Shown one piece after another: positions 1 through 6,099 of a DNA stretch of 11,650 nt. Made by a program: the position numbers and the translations under genes. The stretch covers positions 1-11,650 of the forward strand of contig MVQY01000036.1 of the NCBI GenBank assembly GCA_002067325.1, in the 5' to 3' direction. This DNA is from Methanobacterium sp. PtaU1.Bin097 (GTDB lineage: Archaea; Methanobacteriota; Methanobacteria; Methanobacteriales; Methanobacteriaceae). How positions within the stretch are numbered: position 1 is the stretch's first letter; every line of letters starts with the position of its first letter. The notes below the pieces were generated by a model. It made no database searches. It saw nothing but the letters and a program-made list of their open reading frames with translations, and was not told the DNA's origin.

Positions 1-351
1 GTTATAGAAGTAGCTATATCGGCGGCTATCCAGGACCCTAGATTTCCACCGGTATCTCCTGAGGAACTGGATGATGTCAGTGTAGAGGTGAGTGTGCTTA
101 CCAAACCGGAACTTATAGAGGTGGATAAACCTACTGAGTATCCGGAAAAGGTAAGTTTGGGTGAAGATGGGCTGATAGTGGAAAGCTGTTTTGGTCGGGG
201 ACTTCTGCTTCCCCAGGTCGCAGTAGAATGGCAGTGGGACGAGGAGGAATTCCTCTCCAACACCTGCATGAAGGCCGGGCTTAACCTGGACTGCTGGTTA
301 GAGCCTGATATTAATATCTACAAGTTCCAGAGCCAGATTTTTGAGGAATAG
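1..351 (+). CDS. AMMECR1 family protein (C-terminal part)
   Basis: The frame is open from the first base of the window and ends at TAG 349-351, giving the last 116 residues of a protein whose start lies upstream. The segment carries the family-typical stretch DPRFPPVSPEELDDV near the beginning, then RGLLLPQVAVEW and a CMKAGLNLDCWL-like region, which match the C-terminal half of AMMECR1 proteins. The LRGCIG signature of the family would lie before the window. AMMECR1 proteins are conserved in archaea and eukaryotes; the biochemical role of the archaeal members is not established. A GTG at position 88 could be taken as a start, but the upstream codons already encode conserved family sequence, so it is internal. 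The gene converges on the HepT gene, with about 60 AT-rich bases between them. The family call is firm; the function is open. Confidence 0.93.
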   Translation, partial: VIEVAISAAIQDPRFPPVSPEELDDVSVEVSVLTKPELIEVDKPTEYPEKVSLGEDGLIVESCFGRGLLLPQVAVEWQWDEEEFLSNTCMKAGLNLDCWLEPDINIYKFQSQIFEE

Positions 352-413
352 ACTTGTATAGAATCTAAAAAATCCAAAATTAAAGCATATATGAAAGATT
401 CAGAACCAAATAT

Positions 414-845
414 TCATTGAACCATCTTCTTTTTATTTAAAAATTTAGCAATATATTGGACGTATTCATTGAAATCATCCAGATTTTTCTCTAAAATCAT
501 GGCGAGAATAGCTGGATCAACCTCTGTATACATATGTACCAGTATGTTTCTTAGTTTTGCTGCTTCTCGGAATCTGTCCGCAAATTCCTCAGGGATTACT
601 CCTTCTTTTCCCAAGATGATTATTATTCCCTGATACTCTTCTGGTTTTTCCAGGTTTTCAGAGGATATTATGACTTCCCCAATATCCAGAGAACATTCAA
701 TGGTTAGTTGAAGGTTACGTTCAATAGCAGATCTTAAAAGATGGTCATCTTTTAACTCTTGCTCACTGGCAGGATATTTTCTTAAAAAATCCACGTATCC
801 CTGTAAATTCTTTATTTTTCGGGCAACTTTTTCTTCTGTGTTCAT
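414..845 (-). CDS. hepT: HepT-like ribonuclease toxin (DUF86/HEPN family)
   Basis: This is a 143-residue, mainly helical protein with the HEPN hallmark Rx4HxY at R99-NILV-H104-M-Y106, near the residues that form the RNase active site in HepT toxins. In characterised MntA/HepT pairs HepT is an RNase toxin, and the cognate MntA nucleotidyltransferase silences it by adding AMP to the motif tyrosine (here Y106). All three motif residues are present, so the toxin looks intact. Its ATG overlaps the stop of the upstream mntA-like gene in an ATGA, which implies translational coupling and roughly equal synthesis of the two partners. Length and gene order fit the family. The RNA target, and whether the pair acts in phage defence or merely as an addiction module, cannot be read from the sequence. 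Confidence 0.88.
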   Translation of the reverse strand: MNTEEKVARKIKNLQGYVDFLRKYPASEQELKDDHLLRSAIERNLQLTIECSLDIGEVIISSENLEKPEEYQGIIIILGKEGVIPEEFADRFREAAKLRNILVHMYTEVDPAILAMILEKNLDDFNEYVQYIAKFLNKKKMVQ

Positions 846-1255
846 TTAGTCCCTTCAACAGTTTTTTTAAGGAGATTGTACGCCCATCTCTGGTCATAAT
901 ACTGACGGTCAAGATATCTAGACATGATGTATTGCTCTAAATCAACCTTAAAATCTTCATCCCTGATTAAAAAGGGATGGTTAGCCTTGATAACTTCAAA
1001 ATTAAGTGAATTGGGTGCGTCGTTCATTACAACCAGATCCACCCTGTCAGCTTTCAAGATATCCCCTAGATCAGCTATTAAACTAAGTTCCAAATTCCAT
1101 CTTTCTTTCTTCCCTAGTGACTCATCCAGAAAAATAGCAATATCCACGTCACTGAGTTTGCCCTGCTCTTCCCGGGCCACAGACCCAAAGAGGTAAGCCA
1201 GTTTAATCTTATCCTGTTTTTGCAGATATTTTCTAACTTCCTCTTCGTACTTCAA
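842..1255 (-). CDS. mntA: MntA-like minimal nucleotidyltransferase antitoxin
   Basis: This 137-residue protein belongs to the minimal nucleotidyltransferase (MNT) family. The signature GSx10DxD is present as G24-S25 followed ten residues later by D36-V-D38, and a third acidic residue, D73 in RVDLVV, sits where the third metal ligand is expected. All catalytic residues therefore appear intact. In studied homologues MntA AMPylates the HepT toxin on its motif tyrosine, which neutralises it. The start is TTG at 1255-1253. It is supported by a purine-rich AGGGGATGAT a few bases upstream on the coding strand, and an ATG in that stretch is in another frame and closes at once. The gene is first in a two-gene unit and overlaps hepT by 4 bp. 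The name mntA here means the antitoxin, not the manganese transporter of the same name. Confidence 0.88.
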   Translation of the reverse strand: MKYEEEVRKYLQKQDKIKLAYLFGSVAREEQGKLSDVDIAIFLDESLGKKERWNLELSLIADLGDILKADRVDLVVMNDAPNSLNFEVIKANHPFLIRDEDFKVDLEQYIMSRYLDRQYYDQRWAYNLLKKTVEGTK

Positions 1256-1539
1256 ATAATCATCCCCTATTTGTATGGATTTTTAATTTTCAAATACATA
1301 TTTCTATAATATTCTATCTTTAGGTTTATTAATATTTTATATGCTTCTTATTACAGATTCCTAATGAAGTGAATAAATTACAAACCTCACAAATGATACA
1401 AATTATATAACTGTACTTTTAAAATTAAACCAACAAAACAATTGAATCAAAAAATGAAAACCTCCACAAATTAATTTATAACCCGGATGGAAGTTTAAAC
1501 TTCTTAAAAGGTTTTATTGAATTTTTTAAGTGATAACTC
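1256..1539. other. Gene-free AT-rich spacer between divergent mntA and nog1
   Basis: This stretch of 284 bases separates two divergent genes. It is strongly AT-rich, carries stops in all frames and shows no RNA-gene or repeat structure that I can support. The right end holds the putative nog1 TATA box and ribosome-binding site. The left end should hold the promoter of the toxin-antitoxin unit, but no single TATA box stands out from the general AT-richness. Confidence 0.6.
1473..1480 (+). promoter_or_regulatory. Putative TATA box for nog1-hsp20
   Basis: The sequence AATTTATA, followed by GC-richer ACCCGG, is the best TATA match upstream of nog1. Initiation about 25 bases downstream would give a leader of roughly 35 bases. 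That leader contains GTGAT at 1530-1534, five bases before the ATG, which resembles part of the archaeal GGAGGTGAT Shine-Dalgarno. This is pattern-based only. Confidence 0.45.
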
Positions 1540-2538
1540 ATGTTCCTACCAACCATACCCACACCAGAAGAAGCCCTGGATAAGGGATTCAACCGGGCAA
1601 AGAAGGCTGCAAATAAAGCTCGAACCTCTAAGATTCCCCACCAGCTGAAATCTAAGCGGATTGAGGAAATAAGGGTTAGGACTGCCTGCCAGGTGATACA
1701 GGAAACCTTCAAGAGCATCCTGGAAAAGACTCCCCAGGTAGAACAGATGCCCCTGTTCTATCAGGACTACATCGACGTGGCGGTGGGTGTTGACCAGCTT
1801 AAAAAATCTCTAGGAGCACTCAACTGGGTTGTGGGCATTCTAGCCAAACTTGAAGGGCAGTACGCCCAGAAGATCAGGAGAGGCAGCCCAGAAAGTGCAG
1901 CGAAGATACGCAGGGAGGCTTACGGCCGTATATCTTCTGTGGTTAATCGTATAAGGGATGAATTAGAGTTTTTAGATTACACCAAGGCCCGATTAAGGAA
2001 TATGCCCACCGTCGACTTCGAAGCAGTTACCGCGGTTATAGCCGGCTTTCCTAACGTGGGTAAATCCACTCTACTTAGACAGATCACCACTGCTGAGCCC
2101 AAAGTGGCGGATTATCCCTTCACCACCACCGGTATCCAGATCGGTCACCTGGAACGTAAGTGGCAGAAATACCAGATCATAGACACACCCGGTCTCCTGG
2201 ACAGGCCCATCGATGATATGAACACCATCGAACTTAACGCCATGGTGGCACTGGAACACCTGGCAGAGGTGGTTTTATACATCTTCGATGCATCAGAAAC
2301 CTCTGGTTATCCATTAGAAAACCAGTTCATGTTATATGAGTCCATAAAAAAGATCTTCAAAATTCCCATAATTTGCATCTTCAATAAGATGGACCTGGTG
2401 GAAAATATTAATTATTTGAACGAATATATTCATAAGGTAGACGAACCTATACTTGTAACCGCTTCTGAGGGCAGCGGGATCTCCCAGGTAATGGATAAAT
2501 TGGAGGAATTTAAAGATGACGAGAAGAGAAATCGCTGA
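1540..2538 (+). CDS. NOG1-type OBG-family GTPase
   Basis: This 332-residue archaeal NOG1 has an N-terminal helical domain of about 160 residues followed by an OBG-type G domain. The GTPase motifs are complete: G1 GFPNVGKST (169-177), the switch I/G2 threonines around 195-197 (FTTTG), G3 DTPG (215-218), G4 NKMD (282-285) and a G5-like TASEGSG (307-313). Eukaryotic NOG1 works in 60S ribosomal subunit maturation, and the archaeal proteins are presumed to act in large-subunit assembly; this is family knowledge, not shown here. It lacks the long C-terminal extension of the eukaryotic protein, as archaeal members do. The ATG at 1540 is preceded by GTGAT at suitable spacing. The last 23 bases overlap the start of the hsp20 gene in another frame, so the two are almost certainly co-transcribed. 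Confidence 0.93.
   Translation: MFLPTIPTPEEALDKGFNRAKKAANKARTSKIPHQLKSKRIEEIRVRTACQVIQETFKSILEKTPQVEQMPLFYQDYIDVAVGVDQLKKSLGALNWVVGILAKLEGQYAQKIRRGSPESAAKIRREAYGRISSVVNRIRDELEFLDYTKARLRNMPTVDFEAVTAVIAGFPNVGKSTLLRQITTAEPKVADYPFTTTGIQIGHLERKWQKYQIIDTPGLLDRPIDDMNTIELNAMVALEHLAEVVLYIFDASETSGYPLENQFMLYESIKKIFKIPIICIFNKMDLVENINYLNEYIHKVDEPILVTASEGSGISQVMDKLEEFKDDEKRNR
2502..2506 (+). promoter_or_regulatory. Ribosome-binding site for hsp20 inside the nog1 coding region
   Basis: A perfect GGAGG lies nine bases before the ATG at 2516 and within the final codons of nog1. It fixes the start of the small heat-shock protein and shows that the overlap with nog1 is real, not an over-long start call. Confidence 0.75.
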
Positions 2539-2938
2539 ACAGGTATTTAATGATGTTTTTAGTGCTATAAAGGATTCGCAGAGTGATTTGGAGAAGACGA
2601 TATCTGGATATGCTTCTGGTATCATAGGCAAAACACTGGTGGATATAATAGACCAGGGAGATAATATAATCGTTAAAGCGGACCTCCCCGGATTTAAAAA
2701 GGAAAACATCAAAATAGATGTGAGTGATGATATCCTGGAAATCAATGCTCTTTTTGAAGAGGATACCCTGGAAGAGGGGTCTAATTATGTCAGAAGAGAG
2801 CGGAGATATAATGAAATTAAAAGAGTTGTTGAACTCCCCACCAAAATAAACATCGACCATGCGAGTGCCGAATTTGAAAACGGAGTCCTCCAGATTACCC
2901 TTCCAAAATCGGGGAAGACGAAGGTTAATGTAGAATAA
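2516..2938 (+). CDS. Hsp20/alpha-crystallin small heat-shock protein
   Basis: This 140-residue small heat-shock protein has a short N-terminal arm (about 1-42) and an alpha-crystallin domain (about 43-132). Recognisable segments are VKADLPGF (53-60), YVRRERRY (91-98), VELPTKIN (105-112) and the signature AEFENGVLQITLPK (118-131). The tail carries a V-x-V element (KVNVE) in the place of the usual IxI anchor that docks into neighbouring subunits. The family forms oligomers that hold unfolding proteins without using ATP. The start is set by GGAGG nine bases upstream. The gene begins inside nog1 and is read from the same message, so a chaperone is tied to a ribosome-assembly GTPase. A T-run and a short hairpin follow the stop. 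Confidence 0.95.
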   Translation: MTRREIAEQVFNDVFSAIKDSQSDLEKTISGYASGIIGKTLVDIIDQGDNIIVKADLPGFKKENIKIDVSDDILEINALFEEDTLEEGSNYVRRERRYNEIKRVVELPTKINIDHASAEFENGVLQITLPKSGKTKVNVE

Positions 2939-2977
2939 AATTTTTTTTTAAAGATCTTGTATTTTTCTATAGATCTT
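2939..2977. terminator. T-run and hairpin between convergent hsp20 and thiN
   Basis: A run of about ten T lies directly after the hsp20 stop and fits an archaeal T-rich terminator on +. It is followed by an inverted repeat, AAGATCT at 2951-2957 and AGATCTT at 2971-2977, with a 13-base T-rich loop that could serve the opposing gene. The sequence features are visible; the function is inferred. Confidence 0.5.
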
Positions 2978-2980
2978 ATC

Positions 2981-3541
2981 TTACTTCTTATCCTTTCGAA
3001 GAGAGAAAAGCTCAGCCAGACAGACTGCCATTTCCGCTACCTCAACCGGGTTACGTCCCACTAAAGCGATGATGGGTTCCTTTCCCCAATCCCCGGTGTG
3101 ATAGATGATATCTGGAACTTCTCCCAAACTGTTTATAGCCTGTTCCACACCCCAGGACACTGTTTTCCCTTCAATTTCACGCAGCTCATCAGGCTCTTCC
3201 GTCCGATTATAAGAGGATACCTTGAGCCCTAATTTTTCACATATCTCTATGATAACTGTGCTGTAACGTAAATTAAGGGCACTGCGGCGTTCAGGATCAT
3301 GCTCCATAACCTCCAGCACCAGGCGGGCCATGTGGCTGGATGCACCCCAATCTGGCATTGTGAAAGCTTTTGCCCTACCATTTACTGTGGTTATACGTCC
3401 CGGAACTCCGACTACATCTTCTACGGATTTGGCATTTTCCAGGGCCATTACCAGGTTGCTCCTCACCTCAGGGATGAGTTCGGCCATGTGTTTTGAAGAT
3501 TGGAGGATGATCAATCCCTGGTGGACACCTAATATTTCCAT
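2981..3541 (-). CDS. thiN: Stand-alone ThiN-type thiamine-phosphate synthase
   Basis: This 186-residue protein is almost entirely a ThiN domain. Family landmarks are EVRSNLVMAL (25-34), VVGVPGRIT (43-51), a GASSHMAR segment with H70, RSALNLRYS (86-94) with R92, SSYNRTEEP (109-117) and GDWGKEP (150-156). ThiN joins HMP-pyrophosphate and the thiazole phosphate to make thiamine phosphate, replacing the unrelated ThiE. It is often fused to ThiD kinase, or to a helix-turn-helix in ThiR regulators. Neither partner is present here; only about 20 residues precede the domain. From memory, conserved Arg and His residues matter for catalysis, and R92 and H70 are candidates, so an enzyme is more likely than a regulator. 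A TATA-like element centred about 27 bases before the ATG suggests a leaderless transcript, with a tandem repeat just upstream. Confidence 0.88.
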   Translation of the reverse strand: MEILGVHQGLIILQSSKHMAELIPEVRSNLVMALENAKSVEDVVGVPGRITTVNGRAKAFTMPDWGASSHMARLVLEVMEHDPERRSALNLRYSTVIIEICEKLGLKVSSYNRTEEPDELREIEGKTVSWGVEQAINSLGEVPDIIYHTGDWGKEPIIALVGRNPVEVAEMAVCLAELFSLRKDKK

Positions 3542-3564
3542 GGATTTAGTTTAATTCCAGGGCC

Positions 3565-3573
3565 TATAAATAG
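3565..3573 (-). promoter_or_regulatory. Putative TATA box for thiN
   Basis: On the coding strand the element reads CTATTTATA and is centred about 27 bases before the ATG at 3541. Archaeal initiation would then fall at or next to the start codon, which predicts a leaderless message. This agrees with the absence of a convincing Shine-Dalgarno before the ATG. Confidence 0.5.
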
Positions 3574-3608
3574 TTTGGATAATATTAGGTAGTTTGGATA
3601 ATATTAGG
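3571..3608. repeat. Perfect 19-bp tandem direct repeat at the thiN promoter
   Basis: The unit TAGTTTGGATAATATTAGG occurs twice with no gap, at 3571-3589 and 3590-3608, with no mismatches. The first copy abuts and slightly overlaps the putative thiN TATA box on its upstream side. Directly repeated elements next to a TATA/BRE are common binding sites for archaeal regulators, so an operator is plausible. A chance slippage duplication in AT-rich DNA is the alternative. Confidence 0.85.
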
Positions 3609-3721
3609 GAAAATTTTACTCTCTTCCAAGTAATTTTGATATTTATAAATAAAATTTTGTTGTTGTATCCATAAAAAATTACTTCGTTAAACAGTGTTTT
3701 TTGGTGAAAAATTTAAAAAGA

Positions 3722-3740
3722 TTTAAATAATTTTAAATAC
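3722..3740 (+). promoter_or_regulatory. Putative TATA region for the wall-peptidase gene
   Basis: Two overlapping candidates, TTTAAATA (3722-3729) and TTTTAAATAC (3731-3740), lie 25 to 40 bases before the TTG start. The second would start transcription almost at the TTG; either would leave a leader of about 50 bases before the alternative GTG at 3808. The region is so AT-rich that the assignment is tentative. Confidence 0.35.
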
Positions 3741-3762
3741 AGTAAGTATTATTGTCGGAACC

Positions 3763-5532
3763 TTGAAATTGTTATCTGACATTGCTGAAAAATGGGGGCA
3801 GTATAAAGTGAAGCGACCATTGTTGCTTACGATGTTACTGCTAATTGTAGTAGCATTGTTAATACCCAATATATGTGCCACCACAACAAATCAGCAGAAC
3901 ACGGAAATTATCACCAATACATCCATATCTCAGGATAATAACGCATCAATCTATGTAAAACCATCTGATAATCCAAGTACAACTGCCGCTGGTAGTCCCG
4001 GGGCAGTTACTGATACAAAAAGTACCACGACCAAGAGCCAGAGTACAGCCACTTCAGCATCTACCAGTAATTCCAGTAAAAACCAAAGCACAACGAATAT
4101 TCAGTATGCCCAAGCGGCTGCAGGAGATAGTAATGTCCAGAATAACTGGTTCACCAACCAAAAAATAACCGAAGCAGCAGGACGAGTTAAAACCTATATA
4201 GAAACCAACAAGCGACTCCCTAATTACGTGACCATAGGAACAGTACAGGTAACCATGCCACAGTTCCTACAACTCATGACTACTGGTCTGATACAGGTAA
4301 GCAAAGGCACCACTACACAGATCCAATTAAAGAACGTAGGTACGCCAACAAGCATCTCAGAAAACATTAAAAGTGGAAGTCTCACCAAGACAGAGTACCT
4401 TAACCTAGCATCCAGGATACAATCCTACATCAACAACAACGGCCGAGCACCTAACTACGCCACCAGTTCTCTAGGGAAGGTTGGCTTTGAGTCTCTAATA
4501 TACATGTACTCCAGAGTATTGGGTTACTATAATACTAATAAAGTCCTGTCCAGCACAGTTTCCATGAAACCATGGGAAAGCATAAGCAAACCAACAACAG
4601 TAACTCCAACACCAGGAACAAGTCAAACAAGTTTCACCATAGCCCAAATTGGTAAAGCAGCGGGAGATGTTAAAGCCTTCGTCGAAAAGAATGATAGGCT
4701 TCCAAACTTCGTGGAGATAAGTGGTAAAAATATAACCATGCCACAGTTTTTAAAACTCCTGACCACCAGTTTACTGCAGATATACGGTAATAAGAAGACG
4801 TCCATTGCACTTAAAAGTGCAGGTGCACCTTCCAGTCCCAGCGAAGATCATAAAAGTGGTAACATAGACAAATCAGGGTATGTTGATCTGGCAAATCGGA
4901 TCCAAAAATACATGGATTCCAATGGTAAAGCACCAAACTTTGCCTCCAGCGCCCTAGGGAAAATTCGTTACGAAACGTTGATCTACATGGAATCACGTAT
5001 AGTGTACTTCTACGCTGTGAACAATGTCTTACCGAAATATGCTACAGTAAACCCATGGGAAACATCTACCACACCAAGTACCAATAATCCTTATCTGAAA
5101 GCCACTGAAGACGCACCTTCAAACAGTCAAACGATAAAAAACCTGGCAAAAAGTATAACCGCAGGTAAAACATCGGAGAGTGCCAAGGCAACAGCCATAT
5201 TCAACTGGGTCAGAGACAACATCGTGTATTCATTCTACTACGACACAATAAAAGGAGCATTAGGCGCCCTAAGTTCAAGGAAAGCTAACTGTGTTGACAC
5301 CACACATCTGCTAGTCGCCCTAACCCGGGCGGCGGGAATACAGGCCAGATATGAGCATGGATACTGTAAATTCTCAGATGGATGGTTCGGACATGTATGG
5401 GCTCAGGTATATGTAAACGGTAAATGGTACCGTGCAGATGCAATTAGCTCCAGAAACTCCTTCGGTGTAATAAATAATTGGGATACCAGAACCTGGACTC
5501 AACTAGGCATCTATGCAGAATTGCCTTTCTAA
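3763..5532 (+). CDS. Secreted pseudomurein-binding protein with transglutaminase-like cysteine peptidase domain
   Basis: This 589-residue exported protein begins with a basic patch and a hydrophobic segment (about 18-38) ending IPNICA, a likely signal peptide. A Thr/Ser/Asn-rich linker (about 40-125) follows. Next come four pseudomurein-binding repeats, about 134-180, 208-257, 292-341 and 369-418, arranged as two copies of a two-repeat unit that each end in a PWE motif. The C-terminal domain (about 470-589) is transglutaminase-like, with a probable triad C510 (NCVD), H544 (GHVW) and D559 (RADA). This layout resembles pseudomurein endopeptidases such as PeiW/PeiP, which cut the peptide cross-link of the methanogen wall, so an autolysin or wall-remodelling role is likely but not proven. 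The TTG start lacks a clear ribosome-binding site; GTG at 3808 would give a cleaner signal peptide beginning MKRPLLL. No phage genes flank it. Confidence 0.87.
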   Translation: MKLLSDIAEKWGQYKVKRPLLLTMLLLIVVALLIPNICATTTNQQNTEIITNTSISQDNNASIYVKPSDNPSTTAAGSPGAVTDTKSTTTKSQSTATSASTSNSSKNQSTTNIQYAQAAAGDSNVQNNWFTNQKITEAAGRVKTYIETNKRLPNYVTIGTVQVTMPQFLQLMTTGLIQVSKGTTTQIQLKNVGTPTSISENIKSGSLTKTEYLNLASRIQSYINNNGRAPNYATSSLGKVGFESLIYMYSRVLGYYNTNKVLSSTVSMKPWESISKPTTVTPTPGTSQTSFTIAQIGKAAGDVKAFVEKNDRLPNFVEISGKNITMPQFLKLLTTSLLQIYGNKKTSIALKSAGAPSSPSEDHKSGNIDKSGYVDLANRIQKYMDSNGKAPNFASSALGKIRYETLIYMESRIVYFYAVNNVLPKYATVNPWETSTTPSTNNPYLKATEDAPSNSQTIKNLAKSITAGKTSESAKATAIFNWVRDNIVYSFYYDTIKGALGALSSRKANCVDTTHLLVALTRAAGIQARYEHGYCKFSDGWFGHVWAQVYVNGKWYRADAISSRNSFGVINNWDTRTWTQLGIYAELPF

Positions 5533-5575
5533 AAAAATCCCCTTTCCTTTTTTTTCTTTTTATTTTTACAAAAAC
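5533..5575 (+). terminator. T-rich terminator after the wall-peptidase gene
   Basis: Directly after the TAA lies a pyrimidine-rich tract with several T runs, including eight consecutive T. This is the usual form of an intrinsic archaeal terminator. No stable hairpin precedes it. Confidence 0.55.
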
Positions 5576-5617
5576 CAATTTAGAGCCTATTTTGTATTTA
5601 ACAGTGCCTGAGTTTAT

Positions 5618-6061
5618 TTAACAATGCTTCAACGCATCTTCATGGAACTCTGTTTCCTTTATCTTACGGATGATCTTACAGGAACTGTCCAGTGGTGATT
5701 CTTTATAGCCGGTGATCTTCACCACCTTGGCCTTCAGATTTCTCTTCGAGAGTTCTTCCCTGATTGTATCTAAGTCAAAATTCTGATCCGGGCCTATGGT
5801 GATGATGTCCGGGTTGATCTCTTCAACTATCTCAAACATATCAGTGGTGTGCCCCAAGTAGGCTTCATCTACTGGTTTAAGCATCTTCACCACCTCTAAT
5901 CTTTGAACCTCATTAACTATGGGTACTCTTTTTCTTTTTCTAACCGTGACATCACGGGCCACCACAACCACAAGTTTAGTGTCCTTTCCCCCGAGATTTT
6001 TAGATTCCCTGAGGTAGTATCCGTGGCCGGGGTGGATTATGTCAAAGGTTCCGGTAGCCAT
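5618..6061 (-). CDS. ribL: FAD synthase, archaeal RibL type
   Basis: RibL transfers AMP from ATP to FMN to make FAD and belongs to the glycerol-3-phosphate cytidylyltransferase-like nucleotidyltransferases. The N-terminal signature GTFDIIHPGH (4-13) contains the HxGH motif at 10-13. A lysine/arginine-rich segment RKRKRVP (41-47) and ITIGPDQNFD (87-96) follow. The second nucleotide-binding motif appears as DSSCKIIRKI (125-134). Two cysteines, C128 and C147 (the last residue), match the conserved C-terminal cysteines reported for the Methanocaldococcus enzyme. The only canonical start, ATG at 6061, gives a protein of 147 residues with about five fewer residues before GTFD than relatives such as GCT. 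The codons just upstream would supply a matching strand (IKII) but include no standard start. It follows the Mur ligase gene after 38 bases, probably in one transcript. Confidence 0.9.
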   Translation of the reverse strand: MATGTFDIIHPGHGYYLRESKNLGGKDTKLVVVVARDVTVRKRKRVPIVNEVQRLEVVKMLKPVDEAYLGHTTDMFEIVEEINPDIITIGPDQNFDLDTIREELSKRNLKAKVVKITGYKESPLDSSCKIIRKIKETEFHEDALKHC

Positions 6062-6077
6062 TATGATTTTGATATTC

Positions 6078-6082
6078 TCACC
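6078..6082 (-). promoter_or_regulatory. Shine-Dalgarno GGTGA upstream of ribL, unusually far from the ATG
   Basis: On the coding strand GGTGA lies between the Mur ligase stop and ribL. Its 3' edge is 16 bases from the ATG, more than the usual 5 to 10. It would suit a start nearer 6067-6073, where only ATC or AAA codons are available in the ribL frame. Confidence 0.45.
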
Positions 6083-6099
6083 TTCTATTTGATTTTAGT

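Noticed and set aside
88..90. GTG as the start of the first gene
   Set aside because: The frame is open to base 1 and the upstream codons encode conserved AMMECR1 sequence, so the gene is truncated by the window edge.
924..1196. A 90-codon frame on + inside the mntA-like gene
   Set aside because: It is antisense to a gene with complete nucleotidyltransferase motifs and its product is low-complexity and Ser-rich with no recognisable motif.
2332..2860. Long frames on - across the end of nog1 and hsp20 (2332-2745 and 2510-2860)
   Set aside because: They lie opposite two well-recognised genes, have no ribosome-binding sites and show no motifs.
3571..3608. Start of a CRISPR array or mobile-element end
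   Set aside because: There are only two copies with no spacer between them, no terminal inverted repeats and no transposase nearby.
3640..3651. Perfect 12-bp palindrome TATTTATAAATA
   Set aside because: It consists only of A and T in an AT-rich spacer, so chance occurrence is likely and nothing ties it to a regulator.
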